Shown: piece after piece, positions 51,251-62,815 of the stretch
Layout: each line of letters begins with the position of its first letter
How positions within the stretch are numbered: the stretch's first letter is position 1
Assembly (NCBI GenBank): GCA_949710005.1
Contig: OX453274.1
Location: 15,976,741 to 16,040,740, forward strand
Origin: Ricordea florida
Lineage: Eukaryota > Cnidaria > Anthozoa > Corallimorpharia > Ricordeidae
DNA: 64,000 bases
Direction of reading: 5' to 3'
Notes under the pieces: model-generated
The model's database searches: none
What the model was told of the DNA's origin: nothing
Seen by the model: only the letters and a program-made list of their open reading frames with translations
Made by a program: the position numbers and the translations under genes

Positions 51251-53772
51251 TCAAGGGCAATCGAGTTTTTTTCTCATTTGCTGATTACATCTAGAAACGT
51301 TTTATCGAAAAGGTGCTATTTTAGTGTTTTTTTTTTTTTGTAATTCCTGATTAAAATGTTGTGTTAGGGAAGTGATGAAAATATCACACTTCAAATAAGT
51401 TTAATACGGACACTGATCAAACAGTCATTCATCTAATTAGTCACAAATTAGAAGTGAAAAAAAAGTTACGTACACCGATCGACCCTAATAATTATTTGGC
51501 TCCTATGATAACTCATAGAAGTGTATTTTAACAGCACAGTTGCATGAAAAATTCGCGGCAAAAAATATTTTGTGCACGTACAATTGTCCACATGCAATGA
51601 TATTAAAAAGCCTCACGGCTGCTACCATTCCATTTGTTCACAAGCTCCTTCCTATACACTCTTTTTAGGCTCTACTTAAGGCCATTTACATTCGGATTCC
51701 TTTTAGTCAACAACTCTCTTTTTTCTTTATGGAAGCAGCGAGTCACGTCCATATGAAGAATGGGGGGGAGGGGGGGAATTGGTACGAAAGGTAAGTTTCT
51801 TAAGAAGAGTAAACAAAACTTTTAGCTGAAATAACAAATTCTTTAACAGCCCTTTTCTACCGCTCAAAGTTACTAGCGCGAAGATAAGTTCATACAGGTA
51901 CATTCCTGAACCAATTCTTGCAACAGGTTAACATACGCTGCTTTTCTCCGTACTGGTGGAACGGGAACAAGCAGCCCAAGCTCCGTCAGAATTGCAGGTC
52001 TCCCAATTTCAACTTTGATAGAGAGTTTGCTTTTACCAACTCACACAAATTATTTTAAGCACAGACTATGGGATGAGCCAATTTTCATTCTACCCAACTC
52101 TTGTTTCCTAGCGGCTTAACGCTACAGGATATTAGAAATTCGTTCAGCTTTGACTTTTGCTGGTCTGCGTCATCCGTTTTAGTAACAGAAAAGGCTGTGC
52201 AAGTGGTTTCTGAACCAGCCATGTAAGTGATATCGTGGCTATCTAACGTTAGATATTGAAACTTTTCAGCGATATCATCTGAGGTGCTACTGTTATCGCT
52301 TTCCCTATGAAAGAACGAGGGAAACAAAACAATGAGACTACAATACACTGAGTTTTGTATCCAGTATCATTAATAACAGTCATGTACTTACTTTTGGACA
52401 TTTAAAGAAAGAGGGGATCGGATACCGCTTCCCACTCAAGATTAATGTCAAAAAGGTTTTCTTTTTGGCCAAGAAATGTGGGTGCATCTTTTTCTCTTAT
52501 TACTGTCACTTGCATCAGTCATGAATAGCAAAGTAAACATGACTAATATCACATATCTTTTCCAAGGAAATGGTCTTCCGATCTTCTGTTTGGTTTGATA
52601 GCTCCGGCACACACGTCGCGGTTAAGATAATATCCGTAAAATCCATCGCGCCTGAGCTTGATCTTTTGATTGTCGTTCTCCCCCAAAAGAACAAGTCGGT
52701 TGCTTTTCCATCTCCGGGCACAGATCCACACCGGTTTCCACCGTTTTACGGGGATCGTCAGATTTTCCATAATGAATAATATATTTTTAATAAAAAGAGA
52801 AACTTTCCAAGTTGAAATCTGAGGAGAATGGAACTGGCCAATATCCTGTCTGAATGACTCAGAAACCCAGGAAACGGGACTTAAGGGAGTTAAAGCCAAT
52901 ACATTTCGCGGGTGAGCATGCCCCTGGACCCTCCTAGAAACTTGCGCCTTCGGCGGTCGTTTAGGAAATCGGTTACCATTTATTCTAGATCCGCGCCTGT
53001 TCTCGTTCAAAATTTGCGAAATGTACATGTGCTGCCTTCATAATGCATCGTCCGGCAGATGGCTAGAAAAATGGCTTGCAGTTGGTTTCTATTCAAAAAT
53101 AAACAATGAATTTATTACAGTCATTCAGGTATAATAAACGTGAACAGGCATTTCTTATCGTGAACGGAGCAAAATCGAATTCACTGGTGGTTTTTTTAAA
53201 GCATTCAAGTTAAATCAACTAACGCATAGGGATTTACTCATATCATAAGACAGCTTCCTTTTCGCTATAGGTTTTGAAATTGCAATCTTTTGCTGACAAG
53301 TTAAACCAGTTGACTTTTTTTGGCACCTGTCTTGCGCGAATAGATAGAAGGAAGCGAAGGAGCGTCCCAGAGAGCATTATCTGTCGGTACGCTGGATTGC
53401 TATCAGTATACAGAGGCTAGCCTGTTCAGAGCCTTTATTTTCTAATATGTCCTTGGTTTAATCATTGGCTTGCTGCTACCTAACATTACCTTCTTTGCGG
53501 GCTAGTATTTTCTGCACTTCAACACTCTAAGTGCCTACTCGAAACTCAAAATAAGAATTCTTTCGTTTTGTAATACACGGTCTCGGGACGTGTGCTAGTA
53601 GCGCTTTTCTCTCTCCCGCCCTCGCAAGCGGCCTTGAAAATGGGCGCTAGAAAGAACCGGGGAAAGAGAAGCTAAAGAAATCTCTCGGGCCCCTCTCTTT
53701 TTCTCGCTTTCCGGGCCAAAACTAGCGCCTGTCTCGCAGACTAGACACTCCCCCCCCCCACCCCTGAAAAAC
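51251..53772. other. Interior of the large inverted repeat, no secure gene
   Basis: Minus-strand ORFs at 52085-52348 and 52549-53028 could be exons (for example NLTIPVKRWKPVWICARRWK), but I recognise no family and splice sites are not compelling. Confidence 0.35.
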
Positions 53773-53995
53773 AACCCTGTATTTTGTACTTACGACTTCC
53801 AATGGAAACAAGAGTGCCAGATGTCTGAGATGTCAGTGCTGACTGAGGAAAGTCGATACCTTTATGGCCCTTTTCTGTCTTAGACTTGTGTACAGCCATT
53901 CCGGGCGGAACAGCACAGTGCCGTTTATTATTGCACCGCCAACGAAGACCATATACATCGCGACGGCGTTGATCCGAGATCACACGGATCGTGGC
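53773..53995 (-). CDS. Possible host exon of unknown protein
   Basis: On the minus strand a candidate acceptor (gatgag, ending 53996) and a strong donor (gaagtc|GTAAGTAC, near 53790) bound an open frame: RVISDQRRRDVYGLRWRC, NNKRHCAVPPGMAVHKSKTE, then a Ser/Thr-rich end. The 'RWRC...CAVP' stretch looks protein-coding, but I cannot name it. It lies inside the large inverted repeat. The exact 3' boundary of the exon may be a few bases higher than the start listed. Confidence 0.35.
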
Positions 53996-54085
53996 TCATC
54001 AAAGAAACCAATGATTCCTTGCCCAGATTAGATTAATTTGTTTTTTTGAAGCTTCATGATCCGTGTTATCTCGGATCACAAATCC
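53965..54085. repeat. Inverted repeat with about 24-bp arms
   Basis: 'tgatccgagatcacacggat' (near 53968) and 'atccgtgttatctcggatca' (near 54059) are reverse complements with one mismatch, about 65 bp apart. Each arm is itself quasi-palindromic (gatcc...ggatc). Confidence 0.65.
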
Positions 54086-54129
54086 AAATCCGAATTATGT
54101 AAAAGCAACGCACCTTCAGGGAAGTTTCG

Positions 54130-54957
54130 ATTGAGTTGTATTCAGTGTTACTTTCGTGTTGTTTACGTGACACGGATTTTGACCTTTCAATTGTTCCGGT
54201 TACGAATTTAGTAGTTGTTTTACCTGGAATTTTCAGCTACAATGGATAAAAATATATGAGAGATTCATTAAGCCTTAAATTTCGCATTTGAGAAATGGTT
54301 TTCTACATCTACAACTAAGATATTATAAAACGTATCTAAAAATGTGCTTTCTTGTGCTTGCGTGACAGTTGCAATTCCATTTATGTAAGGACATGAAAAT
54401 TCACAATGCGTTTACCTCTCTCAAGTGGTGGCCTTTGAATTGCCCAAGCCAGATTTTTTATATGTTCAAAAACAGCAATAGAGCTTTCCTCTGATGTAAA
54501 TTTTGTTATGAAATTCGATGTACCAGTATGCGATTTTTACTTTCAAAGTTTCCTTAATTTTCAGCGTTTTCCTATGCGCTAAGACTAGGAATCTCGGCGC
54601 TTTAAACCCGATGTGTGAAAAATCAGTATTTTTAAATATTTTTACATTTTCGGGTTGATCTGGTGATACCTCACTCACCTGCAAAAGATTATCGCGTTAA
54701 GTTGACCCATTCTTATTTCCAAGTGATTTGAAAAAGTGCTAATTGGCACGAATTTCTTATGTCGGCTGTGACGTTGACACGGCATTTCACTTTTTGCCCA
54801 GTTTCTCCATAAAGGAAACTCTTTGGAAACTTTGATTATAATTTTCATAAATGTTTTACCAAAGGGATTTTTCTTACCAAATATGAAGGAATTCGAAATT
54901 TCAGTTTTGACGGCGAATTCTCGATATTTACAGACGGCCGCTCTTAATATCCGTGTT
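54130..54957 (-). repeat. Large inverted repeat, right arm
   Basis: Reverse-complement partner of 50500-51250. It contains about 45 bp (near 54765-54805) absent from the left arm, and the matching ORF on the minus strand (54466-54684). Confidence 0.85.
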
Positions 54958-55218
54958 GGTTTGTTTGATTTGCTCAATGGTCTTTACTCTTACTGTTGCG
55001 AGACAAATAAATAAATGAATAAATAAGCCTGTATTCTCTGTTCGTACAGAAAAAAGAATGATAAACATACTTTCTCTACGAACTCAAGTATTGCTTTGAA
55101 ACTGACAACTAAAATAATTTGAGTAGTCTACAATGGGAGCGATCCCTAACTTAAATATTCTCTGATGCAAATGAATATATCAAGGACCATATATTTGAAC
55201 TGCGGAGTAATATGTAAT
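54958..55218. other. Short non-coding spacer
   Basis: An (AAATG)-like tract near 55005-55025. Nothing else. Confidence 0.4.
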
Positions 55219-55440
55219 GACATTAATTGATATTCGCAGTTATGTACACAACTTAAGGAGCTGTGAAATTAAAGCCTGAAAAAAAAAAAAAACTCAGGCC
55301 TAAACGGGATTCGAACCCATGACCTCAGCGATACCGGAGCACCGCTCTACCAACTGAGTTATCAAGCCAACTGGGAGCTGGTCATGATCATGTTGTGAGT
55401 TCATGTTTGTGAGAACTCACAACATGACCAGCTTTTATTT
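55219..55440 (-). mobile_element. tRNA-derived SINE
   Basis: The minus strand carries a tRNA-like head with A box TAACTCAGTTGG (55361-55350) and B box GGTTCGAATCC (55317-55307), with D-arm 'ctcagttggtagag', followed by 'caggcctgag', a T-run and 'caggctttaatttcacagct' then 'aagttgtgtacataac'. An imperfect anticodon arm indicates it is not a functional tRNA. Similar tRNA-headed repeats are very common in coral genomes, from memory. A plus-strand copy of the tail lies at 55438-55515. Confidence 0.8.
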
Positions 55441-55515
55441 CAGGCTTTAATTTCACAGCTGCTTAAGTTGTGTACATAACGGCGATGATCAATTAATGTC
55501 ATTACTTAAATATTC
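55372..55515. repeat. Inverted SINE end: hairpin plus second tail
   Basis: 'agctggtcat...atgttgtgagttc' (55376-55404) pairs with 'gaactcacaacatgaccagct' (55412-55432). The tail sequence 'caggctttaatttcacagct' then repeats at 55439 in the opposite sense to the first tail. The whole 55219-55515 segment can therefore fold back. Confidence 0.7.
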
Positions 55516-56282
55516 TCTAAGCGTTAATCATGCTATTCTTTAACTTAAAAACTAGATAATTTTAGTCGCCACTTAAAACTTTAAACTCACGAACTCCTTC
55601 TTGATATCCACTTGATACCAAACAACTTCAATTCTTCCTTGGATAGCTTCTTCAGCCACGGCGAACGGCACTATATATCTCCAAATCACTCTTTACCACT
55701 TTAGACTACCTCCTAGCTTCCGTACATAAGTGTACGATCTATGCGATAACGCTCTTTAAGTACTTTCAGAGACAGTTCTAGAATACAACTAGTCGAAAGA
55801 TTACAACAATAACTATTTATAGCGGGGCTCCCACGCGCGCGAAGCGCGCGTGGGACACAGCCCCATACTCATGGAATATGGTCAACCGCTTTTCTTTTGG
55901 TTGTCACGTGACTGACCGAGCGTACGTACGTACGTACGTACGCGTCTACAGATTGTACGGGTAGGGTAGGGGAGACTATCAAATGGAAGGGAGGGGTATC
56001 TCAGGCGTGTTTTGGCAAATCCACATCTTTTATATTGGACATTCACAATATGTCAATTGGAGGTCAATTGACAGCTGTCAAAACGGGATAGCCACTGACC
56101 AGCATCACATGACCAAATTGTGGGCTCATGTGTTAACTCATCGAGTTCTGGTAGCCCGCGTATTTTTGGCGGGAAATTGTGTTGACGACTGAAAATAAAT
56201 TTTCAGTTCATTGTCTTTTTGAGACAATATTATTACTCTACACTGTGAAACTTTTACTAAAGGATAAACGAAACAATTTCTA
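55516..56282. other. Spacer with GC-rich hairpin and (CGTA)n
   Basis: A hairpin 'cccacgcgcgc'-gaa-'gcgcgcgtggg' at 55831-55855 inside 'ggggctccc...agcccc'. (TACG)n at about 55920-55942. 'gcggggctccc' at 55828 is repeated inverted ('gggagccccgc') at 61748-61758. Confidence 0.6.
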
Positions 56283-57073
56283 TTGCTATTGTCAACAAAC
56301 AATAGCAGAGAAAATATAATTGGCAGAACACAGGGTTCAGGTGAAGAGCAACGGGAAAGAGAGCGGAAGAGAGCAAGAATTAACTGGGGAAGAATGAGCG
56401 ACGAAGATCTCCAAAGAAGGCGAGCTCGGGAAACAGAAAGGAGACGAAATTATAGCGAAGAACGCCGACAAGCAGAAAGAGTCCGGGCTCGAGAAAACTT
56501 ACAAAATGTTAACGAAGAACGCCGGGAAGGGGAAAGACTCCGTGCTGTGGAAAACAGACAAAATTGTAGCGAAGAATGCCGAGAAGCGGAAAGACTCTGT
56601 GCTGTGGAAAACAGACTAAATTTTAGCGAAGAATCCCGAGAAGCGGAAAGACTCTGTGCTGTGGAAAACAGACAAAATTTTAGCGAAGAACGCCGAGAAG
56701 CGGGAAGACTCCGTGCTGTGGAAAACAGACAAAATTGTAGCGAAGAATGCCGAGAAGTGGAAAGACTCTGTGCTGTGGAAAACAGACAAAATTTTAGCGA
56801 AGAACGCCGAGAAGCGGAAAGACTCCGTGCTGTGGAAAACAGACAAAAGTGTAGCGAAGAATGCCGAGAAGCGGAAAGACTCCGTGCTGTGGAAAACAGA
56901 CAAAATTGTAGCGAAGAACGCCGAGAAGCGGAAAGACTCCGTCCTGTGGAAAACAGACAAAATTTTAGCGAAGAATGCCGAGAAGCGGAAAGACTCTGTG
57001 CTTTGGGAAACACAAAATTTTAGCGAAGAACGCCGAGAAGCGGAAAGACTCCGTGCTGTGGAAAACAGACAAA
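56283..57073 (+). pseudogene. Arg/Glu-rich repeat protein gene built from a 57-bp minisatellite (left part)
   Basis: ATG at 56283. The first 60 residues are non-repetitive and charged (EEQRERERKRARINWGRM, DLQRRRARETERRR). From about 56450 there are about 11 copies of a 57-bp unit encoding the 19-residue repeat RQNFSEERREAERLRAVEN with C/R/F variants, predicted alpha-helical and highly charged. A two-base-shorter unit near 57005 shifts the frame (stop at 57021-57023). The array is split by the ISL2EU insertion at 57074 and continues at 60462. Parent gene unknown. Similar charged N-terminal arrays occur in some transposon proteins. Confidence 0.6.
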
Positions 57074-57098
57074 ATAGACCCTTCTCCAAAATGGCGCC

Positions 57099-57131
<33 letters not shown>

Positions 57132-57139
57132 GTTTCATT

Positions 57140-57418
57140 ATGACGGAAAGCGTAGAGAGAAATGTGACGCAGAATGGAAACTTCGAGAGATCTATTTTAG
57201 AGTGTTCGAATAAGTGGCTCGAAAGCAAGAAGGGAAGGAAAAAAGGAGACAAGTACTACCTGGAAACGTACCTTGAGAATGTCAAGATATTGTTTTCTGA
57301 GGATTGCTGCGTCGTAAAAGCAAGATGTTATCGCTCGATGAGGAAAACCGAAGCACCACATAAACTAAGAATTGTATTTGATAGTTTGGAAGAAGACGGC
57401 ATCGAAGTTACCACTCAA

Positions 57419-57466
<48 letters not shown>

Positions 57467-57617
57467 TTTACACACGTAACGGTAAAATTACACGATGACG
57501 ACTCTCCAACCTCCCATCTACAACAGTGGCATAAACCTCGAGGTCCTTCGCTAGAGCCACAAAGATGGTTTGCTTCCGAGTTTGTGAAACCACGAATAGA
57601 TCGAAAGCCTCGCGAAA

Positions 57618-57648
<31 letters not shown>

Positions 57649-58468
57649 CGATCCCAGACCTATCGAACAACGGCTGATTACCGAAAGACACGTTCAACAA
57701 CTTGGAGAAAACATCTCAGTTGAGAGTCCTACCACTTATGCTTCTTGGCTTCAATACTCTAACTCAGCAACACACAAGTCCCTTCCATGGGGGAATTTCT
57801 TGGAAGGGTGTCCTTTAGCAAATCAGTTAAGGGATATATATCCACCGGGCTTTGTAGATACTGTTTACAGTGAGGACCTTGAGGCAGTGTTTGACTTTCC
57901 CGTAGAAATTACTTTACCTGAACTCGTTAGGAAAGGGCCACCACCAACAGTGCCAGAAGAAGAAAAACCCTTCCTATCAAATGTCATGTTATCTCGAGAA
58001 AAAGCGTTGGAAATTGAGAAGAATACGAGAAGTCAGTCCAGTTGCTCAACTTGGTACCAAGAGCGAGCATTCAGAATAACTTCTTCAAGATTCGGTGAAG
58101 TTGTTTCTAGAAAAGCACCAGTTAATGATAGGTTCTTACATACTTTATTTTCATCAACAAAGGTGCAGACTGAGGCCATGAAATATGGTCTAGACATGGA
58201 ACCAATGGTTGTCAAAGAGTTCAAGGAATTATCAGGCCCTCAAGTAGAAGTTTTCAAATGTGGGTTGTTGATTCATCCTGACATTTACTGGATGGGTTGT
58301 TCGCCTGATGGTATTATTTATGATCCTAATAAGAATCCATCGGTTGGAATTCTGGAAATTAAGAGCTTGTTTTCAATGAAGGGAAAGTCAATTGAGGAAT
58401 GTTTAGAACTTAAAAGGGACATTTGTATTCATCGAGATAACAATGGAGAAATAAGACTCAAGCATAAC

Positions 58469-58506
<38 letters not shown>

Positions 58507-58507
58507 A

Positions 58508-58542
<35 letters not shown>

Positions 58543-58669
58543 GAAGGAGGGGTCAGAAAATCTTTTTGTACAAAAAATTGAGTTTGATCCTGGAGTTTTT
58601 CACAAAGTCACTTCCAAAGTTCATGAACTTTATTTTTCTCACTGCTTGCCTTATTTTTTGAGGCAATAA
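57140..58669 (+). CDS. SWIM zinc finger plus YqaJ-type recombinase/exonuclease protein of ISL2EU, 509 aa
   Basis: ATG 57140 lies just inside the left TIR. N-terminal region, then a SWIM zinc finger (QCSCKAGTGKCQHLAALF, C-x-C-x6-C-x-H) around residues 94-112, a linker, and a C-terminal PD-(D/E)XK nuclease of the YqaJ/lambda-exonuclease type: RAFRITSSRFGEV, MKYGLDMEPMVVKEF, the acidic residues in GCSPDGIIYD and GILEIKSLF, and KYYFQLQGLMG. This family resects DNA ends. In ISL2EU its role in transposition is unproven. Full frame intact to TAA 58669. Confidence 0.9.
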
Positions 58670-58849
58670 GCAGATAACTGATGACCAACAGCATGCAAAG
58701 TGTAAATTTGTGTTTTGTACATGCATGTTTTTGTGCAAAATACAAGGGAAAGAAACAGACTTCTGGATCTCTTAACTGTTGTGATTTTACATAATAGAAG
58801 GTGTTTAATTTTTTTACAATAAATCCAGGCACTTTATTGACCAGAATGA
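58670..58849. other. ISL2EU intergenic region between convergent genes
   Basis: AT-rich, with AATAAA on the plus strand near 58819, serving as a likely poly(A) signal. Confidence 0.5.
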
Positions 58850-58889
58850 TCAGTCTTCATACTTTTCCTGGTCAATAATTGGGGACTGA

Positions 58890-58930
<41 letters not shown>

Positions 58931-58961
58931 TGCTCCTGCCAGAGACAGGGGCACAACATTA

Positions 58962-59008
<47 letters not shown>

Positions 59009-59013
59009 GATGT

Positions 59014-59053
<40 letters not shown>

Positions 59054-59073
59054 GTTAAACTGGGCCTTATCCA

Positions 59074-59158
<85 letters not shown>

Positions 59159-59204
59159 ACCCTTTTCCAACAGCTCTAGAATTCCACTTTGTTTTGTGAT
59201 GTCC

Positions 59205-59271
<67 letters not shown>

Positions 59272-59272
59272 A

Positions 59273-59329
<57 letters not shown>

Positions 59330-59345
59330 CAAGGATGATGGTTTG

Positions 59346-59377
<32 letters not shown>

Positions 59378-59464
59378 TCTGGTGGCTGGGTACCTTTCTT
59401 TAAAAGGAATGGGCATAGTTTCCTCAATCAGGTCTCTGCTTTGCCAGATGGGAATGGATCCCAA

Positions 59465-59512
<48 letters not shown>

Positions 59513-59558
59513 TGCCCTTGATATTTTAAAAAGGTAAGCTAGATGCTCCTCTGGGAAG

Positions 59559-59648
<90 letters not shown>

Positions 59649-60301
59649 CGGTGATTTTCATCTGCATTAATGTCAGATCTCCAGTATTTCATACCCTTAC
59701 ATCTACTGACAATAAAGTTAAACAACTGAAAAAACACAGTCCAGTTTACAATACCTGTGTAAAATCGAATTAACTGGTCCTGTTTACGGAAGTTTTCAGC
59801 AGAAAAACACACGTGTTTGTCCTCCTTTAAGGCGCCGGCAACCTCTTGCTCTCCCTTTTCCTTTTTGAAATGCTCAAACCTTTCACTAAGTTCTTTCAAC
59901 TGTGCATTAGTTCCTTCCAGATCACTTTGCAGTCTGTCAATAGCAGCTTGTTTTCTTTCGCAGTGCGGGCAGATCTTTCGTTGCCGTTTCTTTCGTGGCG
60001 CCTTCAAAGCTTCACCTTTACGCTTTCCTTTGCTCACAAAAGTACTCCGAGATCGTTTTTCAATAGACCATTTAAAAATAGTTGGAACAGAACCTTTCTT
60101 CAGAACAGTTTTCTTTCCTTTTCCTTCTTCGCTAACTGTGTAATCTTCCTCGCAGAAGTGCTTCGAGCAGACGCGTGTGTTCTCTGTAACAGCGAAATGA
60201 TCTCCCTCGTCGCGGCGAATTTTAGCAATCCACTGGTCTTTAAGCTCTCGTTTCTTGGGAAAACGGTGAAATCGAAGGTTCTTATTCTTCTTTGATGTAG
60301 T

Positions 60302-60336
<35 letters not shown>

Positions 60337-60340
60337 TCAA
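58850..60340 (-). CDS. THAP-DDE transposase of ISL2EU, 496 aa
   Basis: ATG at 60340 just inside the right TIR (an ATG two codons later is possible). The N-terminal THAP zinc finger has C7/C8, C12, C58 and H61 (NCCVPFC, RVCSKHF) and ends near GSVPTIFKW. A CxxC (KICPHCERK) and a coiled coil follow. Then a helix-turn-helix (HLAYLFKISRATVSRIFLSW). The DDE catalytic domain (DDE_Tnp_4 type) has D325 (ILDCTEIKI), D378 (TGSISDKDI) and E447 (HIHVERAISRIK). Cuts and pastes the element using the TIRs. No stops or shifts, so possibly active. Confidence 0.93.
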
Positions 60341-60461
60341 TTTTTGTAAATCTTCCTACAAAAAATGCCGGAAATCGATCTCTGCGACTCCAGATGTCAA
60401 CAAACTATACCCCCAGTTTCCAGACCTCTCTCGGCCGGCGCCATTTTGGAGAAGGGTCTAT

Positions 60462-61090
60462 TGTAGCGAAGAACGCCGAGAAGCGGAAAGACTCCGTCCT
60501 GTGGAAAACAGACAAAATTTTAGCGAAGAATGCCGAGAAGCGGAAAGACTCTGTGCTTTGGGAAACACAAAATTTTAGCGAAGAACGCCGAGAAGCGGAA
60601 AGACTCTGTGCTGTGGAAAACAGACAAAATTTTAGCGAAGAACGCCGAGAAGCGGGAAGACTCCGTGCTGTGGAAAACAGACAAAATTGTAGCGAAGAAT
60701 GCCGAGAAGTGGAAAGACTCTGTGCTGTGGAAAACAGACAAAATTTTAGCGAAGAACGCCGAGAAGCGGAAAGACTCCGTGCTGTGGAAAACAGACAAAA
60801 GTGTAGCGAAGAATGCCGAGAAGCGGAAAGACTCCGTGCTGTGGAAAACAGACAAAATTGTAGCGAAGAACGCCGAGAAGCGGAAAGACTCCGTCCTGTG
60901 GAAAACAGACAAAATTTTAGCGAAGAATGCCGAGAAGCGGAAAGACTCTGTGCTTTGGGAAACACAAAATTTTAGCGAAGAACGCCGAGAAGCGGAAAGA
61001 CTCCGTGCTGTGGAAAACAGACAAAATTGTAGCAAAGAACGCCGAGATACCCTGCTAAAAGCCATGCACGAGAGAAACCTCGGCTCGTAG
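60462..61090 (+). pseudogene. 57-bp minisatellite gene, right part after the ISL2EU insertion
   Basis: About 10 further 57-bp units. About 400 bp here (60597-61015) repeat 56646-57060 almost exactly, variants included, so a block of seven units was duplicated. The frame ends CSKERRDTLLKAMHERNLGS at 61090. Short units with a two-base loss (near 60560 and 60960) break the frame. Confidence 0.65.
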
Positions 61091-61870
61091 GGTGAAGCAG
61101 AGAAGGTTTTTTGCTCATGATTATGAATTATAGGATTGAAGAAACCCTGAAGTTCTTGAGTGCTTAATAATTTTACGATTTCATTTAATAATTCAATTTG
61201 AGTGGCATCCATAACTCAATTTAATTATAACATAACAAAAAGGAAAAACATTTACATTTATTTTGCTTCCACGCAGGCTATATACTGGAACTCAGATATC
61301 AAGCTAAATTAAGTAAAAAATGCTAGCGGAACTGTCTAAATGTGTTTTGATATAGATAGTTTTATCTAAGCCCTTTTGCATCCATTTTACCATACCTTGG
61401 AGTAAACATTTATTTTACTGAGGTGTTCGTTTTAACACGAAAATGACAAGAGTTGTGTCGTGCATTTCCCAGTAGCGTGTACAAATCTTTTAAATACATT
61501 TACACAAAAAGAATGGTCAATTTCATCAGGAATAGAATACAGTACATTGATAATTTGTGTTTTTTGTAGAATATACTCCATGACTTTGTAGGTAGAAAGA
61601 CCGTACTAATGGCAGACGAAAGCTTTGACAAAAATCATAGCGAGTTAACCGACCTCGACACTAAACTATAGTTAAAAACGTTTGTGAATTCCTTCACAAT
61701 ATTTTAGAATGCTTTTAAAGTTTAAAGTGAAATGAAAGTACTAAACGGGAGCCCCGCTTTTAGGCTTGGCTAAATCTATATATTAGAAATATTACCTAAC
61801 TTGTTTACGTCATGTTAGTGCGTTGTAGAATTCTCTAGAACTAAGATTGCGTGACAACGCAAATATTCGC
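61091..61870. other. Non-coding, no gene seen
   Basis: AT-rich. 'gggagccccgc' at 61748 is the inverted partner of 55828. Confidence 0.4.
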
Positions 61871-62815
61871 ATACTTAATGTTTGGAATCTTCTAATGACA
61901 TTACATCTTTGTCAAAGTTATGGGTCCTGATGTCGTGTAGGAAATGCTCTGTAAGCTCGCAGATACTGATTTTCCTTTTTATATGGTTTCTTTGTTTGTC
62001 GTAGTCGTAGATTGAAGTCGTAGATTGAAGCTTGTCTCGCTGTTTCCCACATACCGTAATTTGCAGACCACACATTCTATGATGTAAATGACACATATCT
62101 ATTGACAATCCACTTTGCGAAATATACTGAAAGCCTCCTCGTCGTCCTGAGAACCTTGGAAGGTTGAAGTCTTTGTCATGCGTATACACCAGCTACATTT
62201 TGTTTTGTTACAAGGTCCGCAGATGCCCGTCGTGTCCCTGTTTCTTTCTGTTGTTTTGGTTTTCAATTTGGTGCTCACGTTTTTGGGATATCGGAGACTT
62301 TGAATTCGCCTATATGCGACCAGTGACGGTTCCTGGAAAATCCGTTCTAACCACTCCTTTGATTGAAGGAAGTACCAGTTTTTGTTGACGATGTCTGCTA
62401 TAAAAGAGGTTTGTGGGTTGTATGTTGTCACCACAGGTAATGGATCGGAAGTCTCTTTTTCCTTCGACGTTCGCAGGCTATCTTGTTGCGTTAGTGAAAG
62501 GAGTTTGCACGTTTCATTGAGCACCCTTTTCGCCTTGTAGCCACAGGCGACAAAAAAGTCCGAGTATTCGTTTATTCTTTAAGTATATCGCTTGATGTGC
62601 AAATTCCTCTGAGCCTTAGTGCTTGTATTTAAGATGAGGTTGGTGTCCTGAGGTGCAGTGAGAGTATGGGTGGGTGCCGGCGGATTTCTGGTAAACGTTG
62701 GTACTGATGTTACCTCCTGCATCTTTTATGACCTTCGTATCCGAGAAGTTTATAGAATCAGAGGAAATCTCGTGTTTGAATTTGATCGATGGTACTACCT
62801 CATTAAACTTTAATG
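61871..62815 (-). pseudogene. Penelope-like element relic, minus strand: RT end plus GIY-YIG nuclease
   Basis: Read downward from 62815: RT end (FNEVVPSIKFKHE, VYQKSAGTHPYSH), thumb/linker (RINEYSDFFVACGYKAKR; PVVTTYNPQTSFIADIVNKN), Cys-rich linker (GICGPCNKTKCSWC), nuclease (IECVVCKLRYVGNSE) and tail (ICELTEHFLHDIRTHNFD). Several stops and frame changes (near 62580, 62630, 62099-62189). Same general family as 26663-27980 but more decayed. Confidence 0.8.

Larger units (their letters stand above)
57076..60459. mobile_element. ISL2EU DNA transposon, apparently complete and intact (3,384 bp)
   Basis: The TIRs are 53 bp (57076-57128 and 60407-60459), starting AGACCCTTCTCCAAAATGGC, with one mismatch at position 36. 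The target duplication AT is at 57074-57075 and 60460-60461. Removing the element and one AT restores the minisatellite unit exactly, which proves the boundaries. It encodes two convergent ORFs without breaks, a YqaJ-type nuclease and a THAP-DDE transposase, the gene pair described for eukaryotic ISL2EU elements. Confidence 0.93.

Noticed and set aside
52085..53028. Minus-strand ORFs inside the large inverted repeat as genes
   Set aside because: No recognised family and no convincing splice pairs. Mentioned only as possible exons.
55290..55372. Functional tRNA gene
   Set aside because: A and B boxes are good but the D arm and anticodon arm do not fold properly, and the sequence continues as a SINE tail.
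56450..57089. Ser/Phe-rich antisense ORFs over the minisatellite
   Set aside because: Open only because the 57-bp unit lacks stops in these frames. The plus-strand frame continues from a non-repetitive start and is the better candidate.
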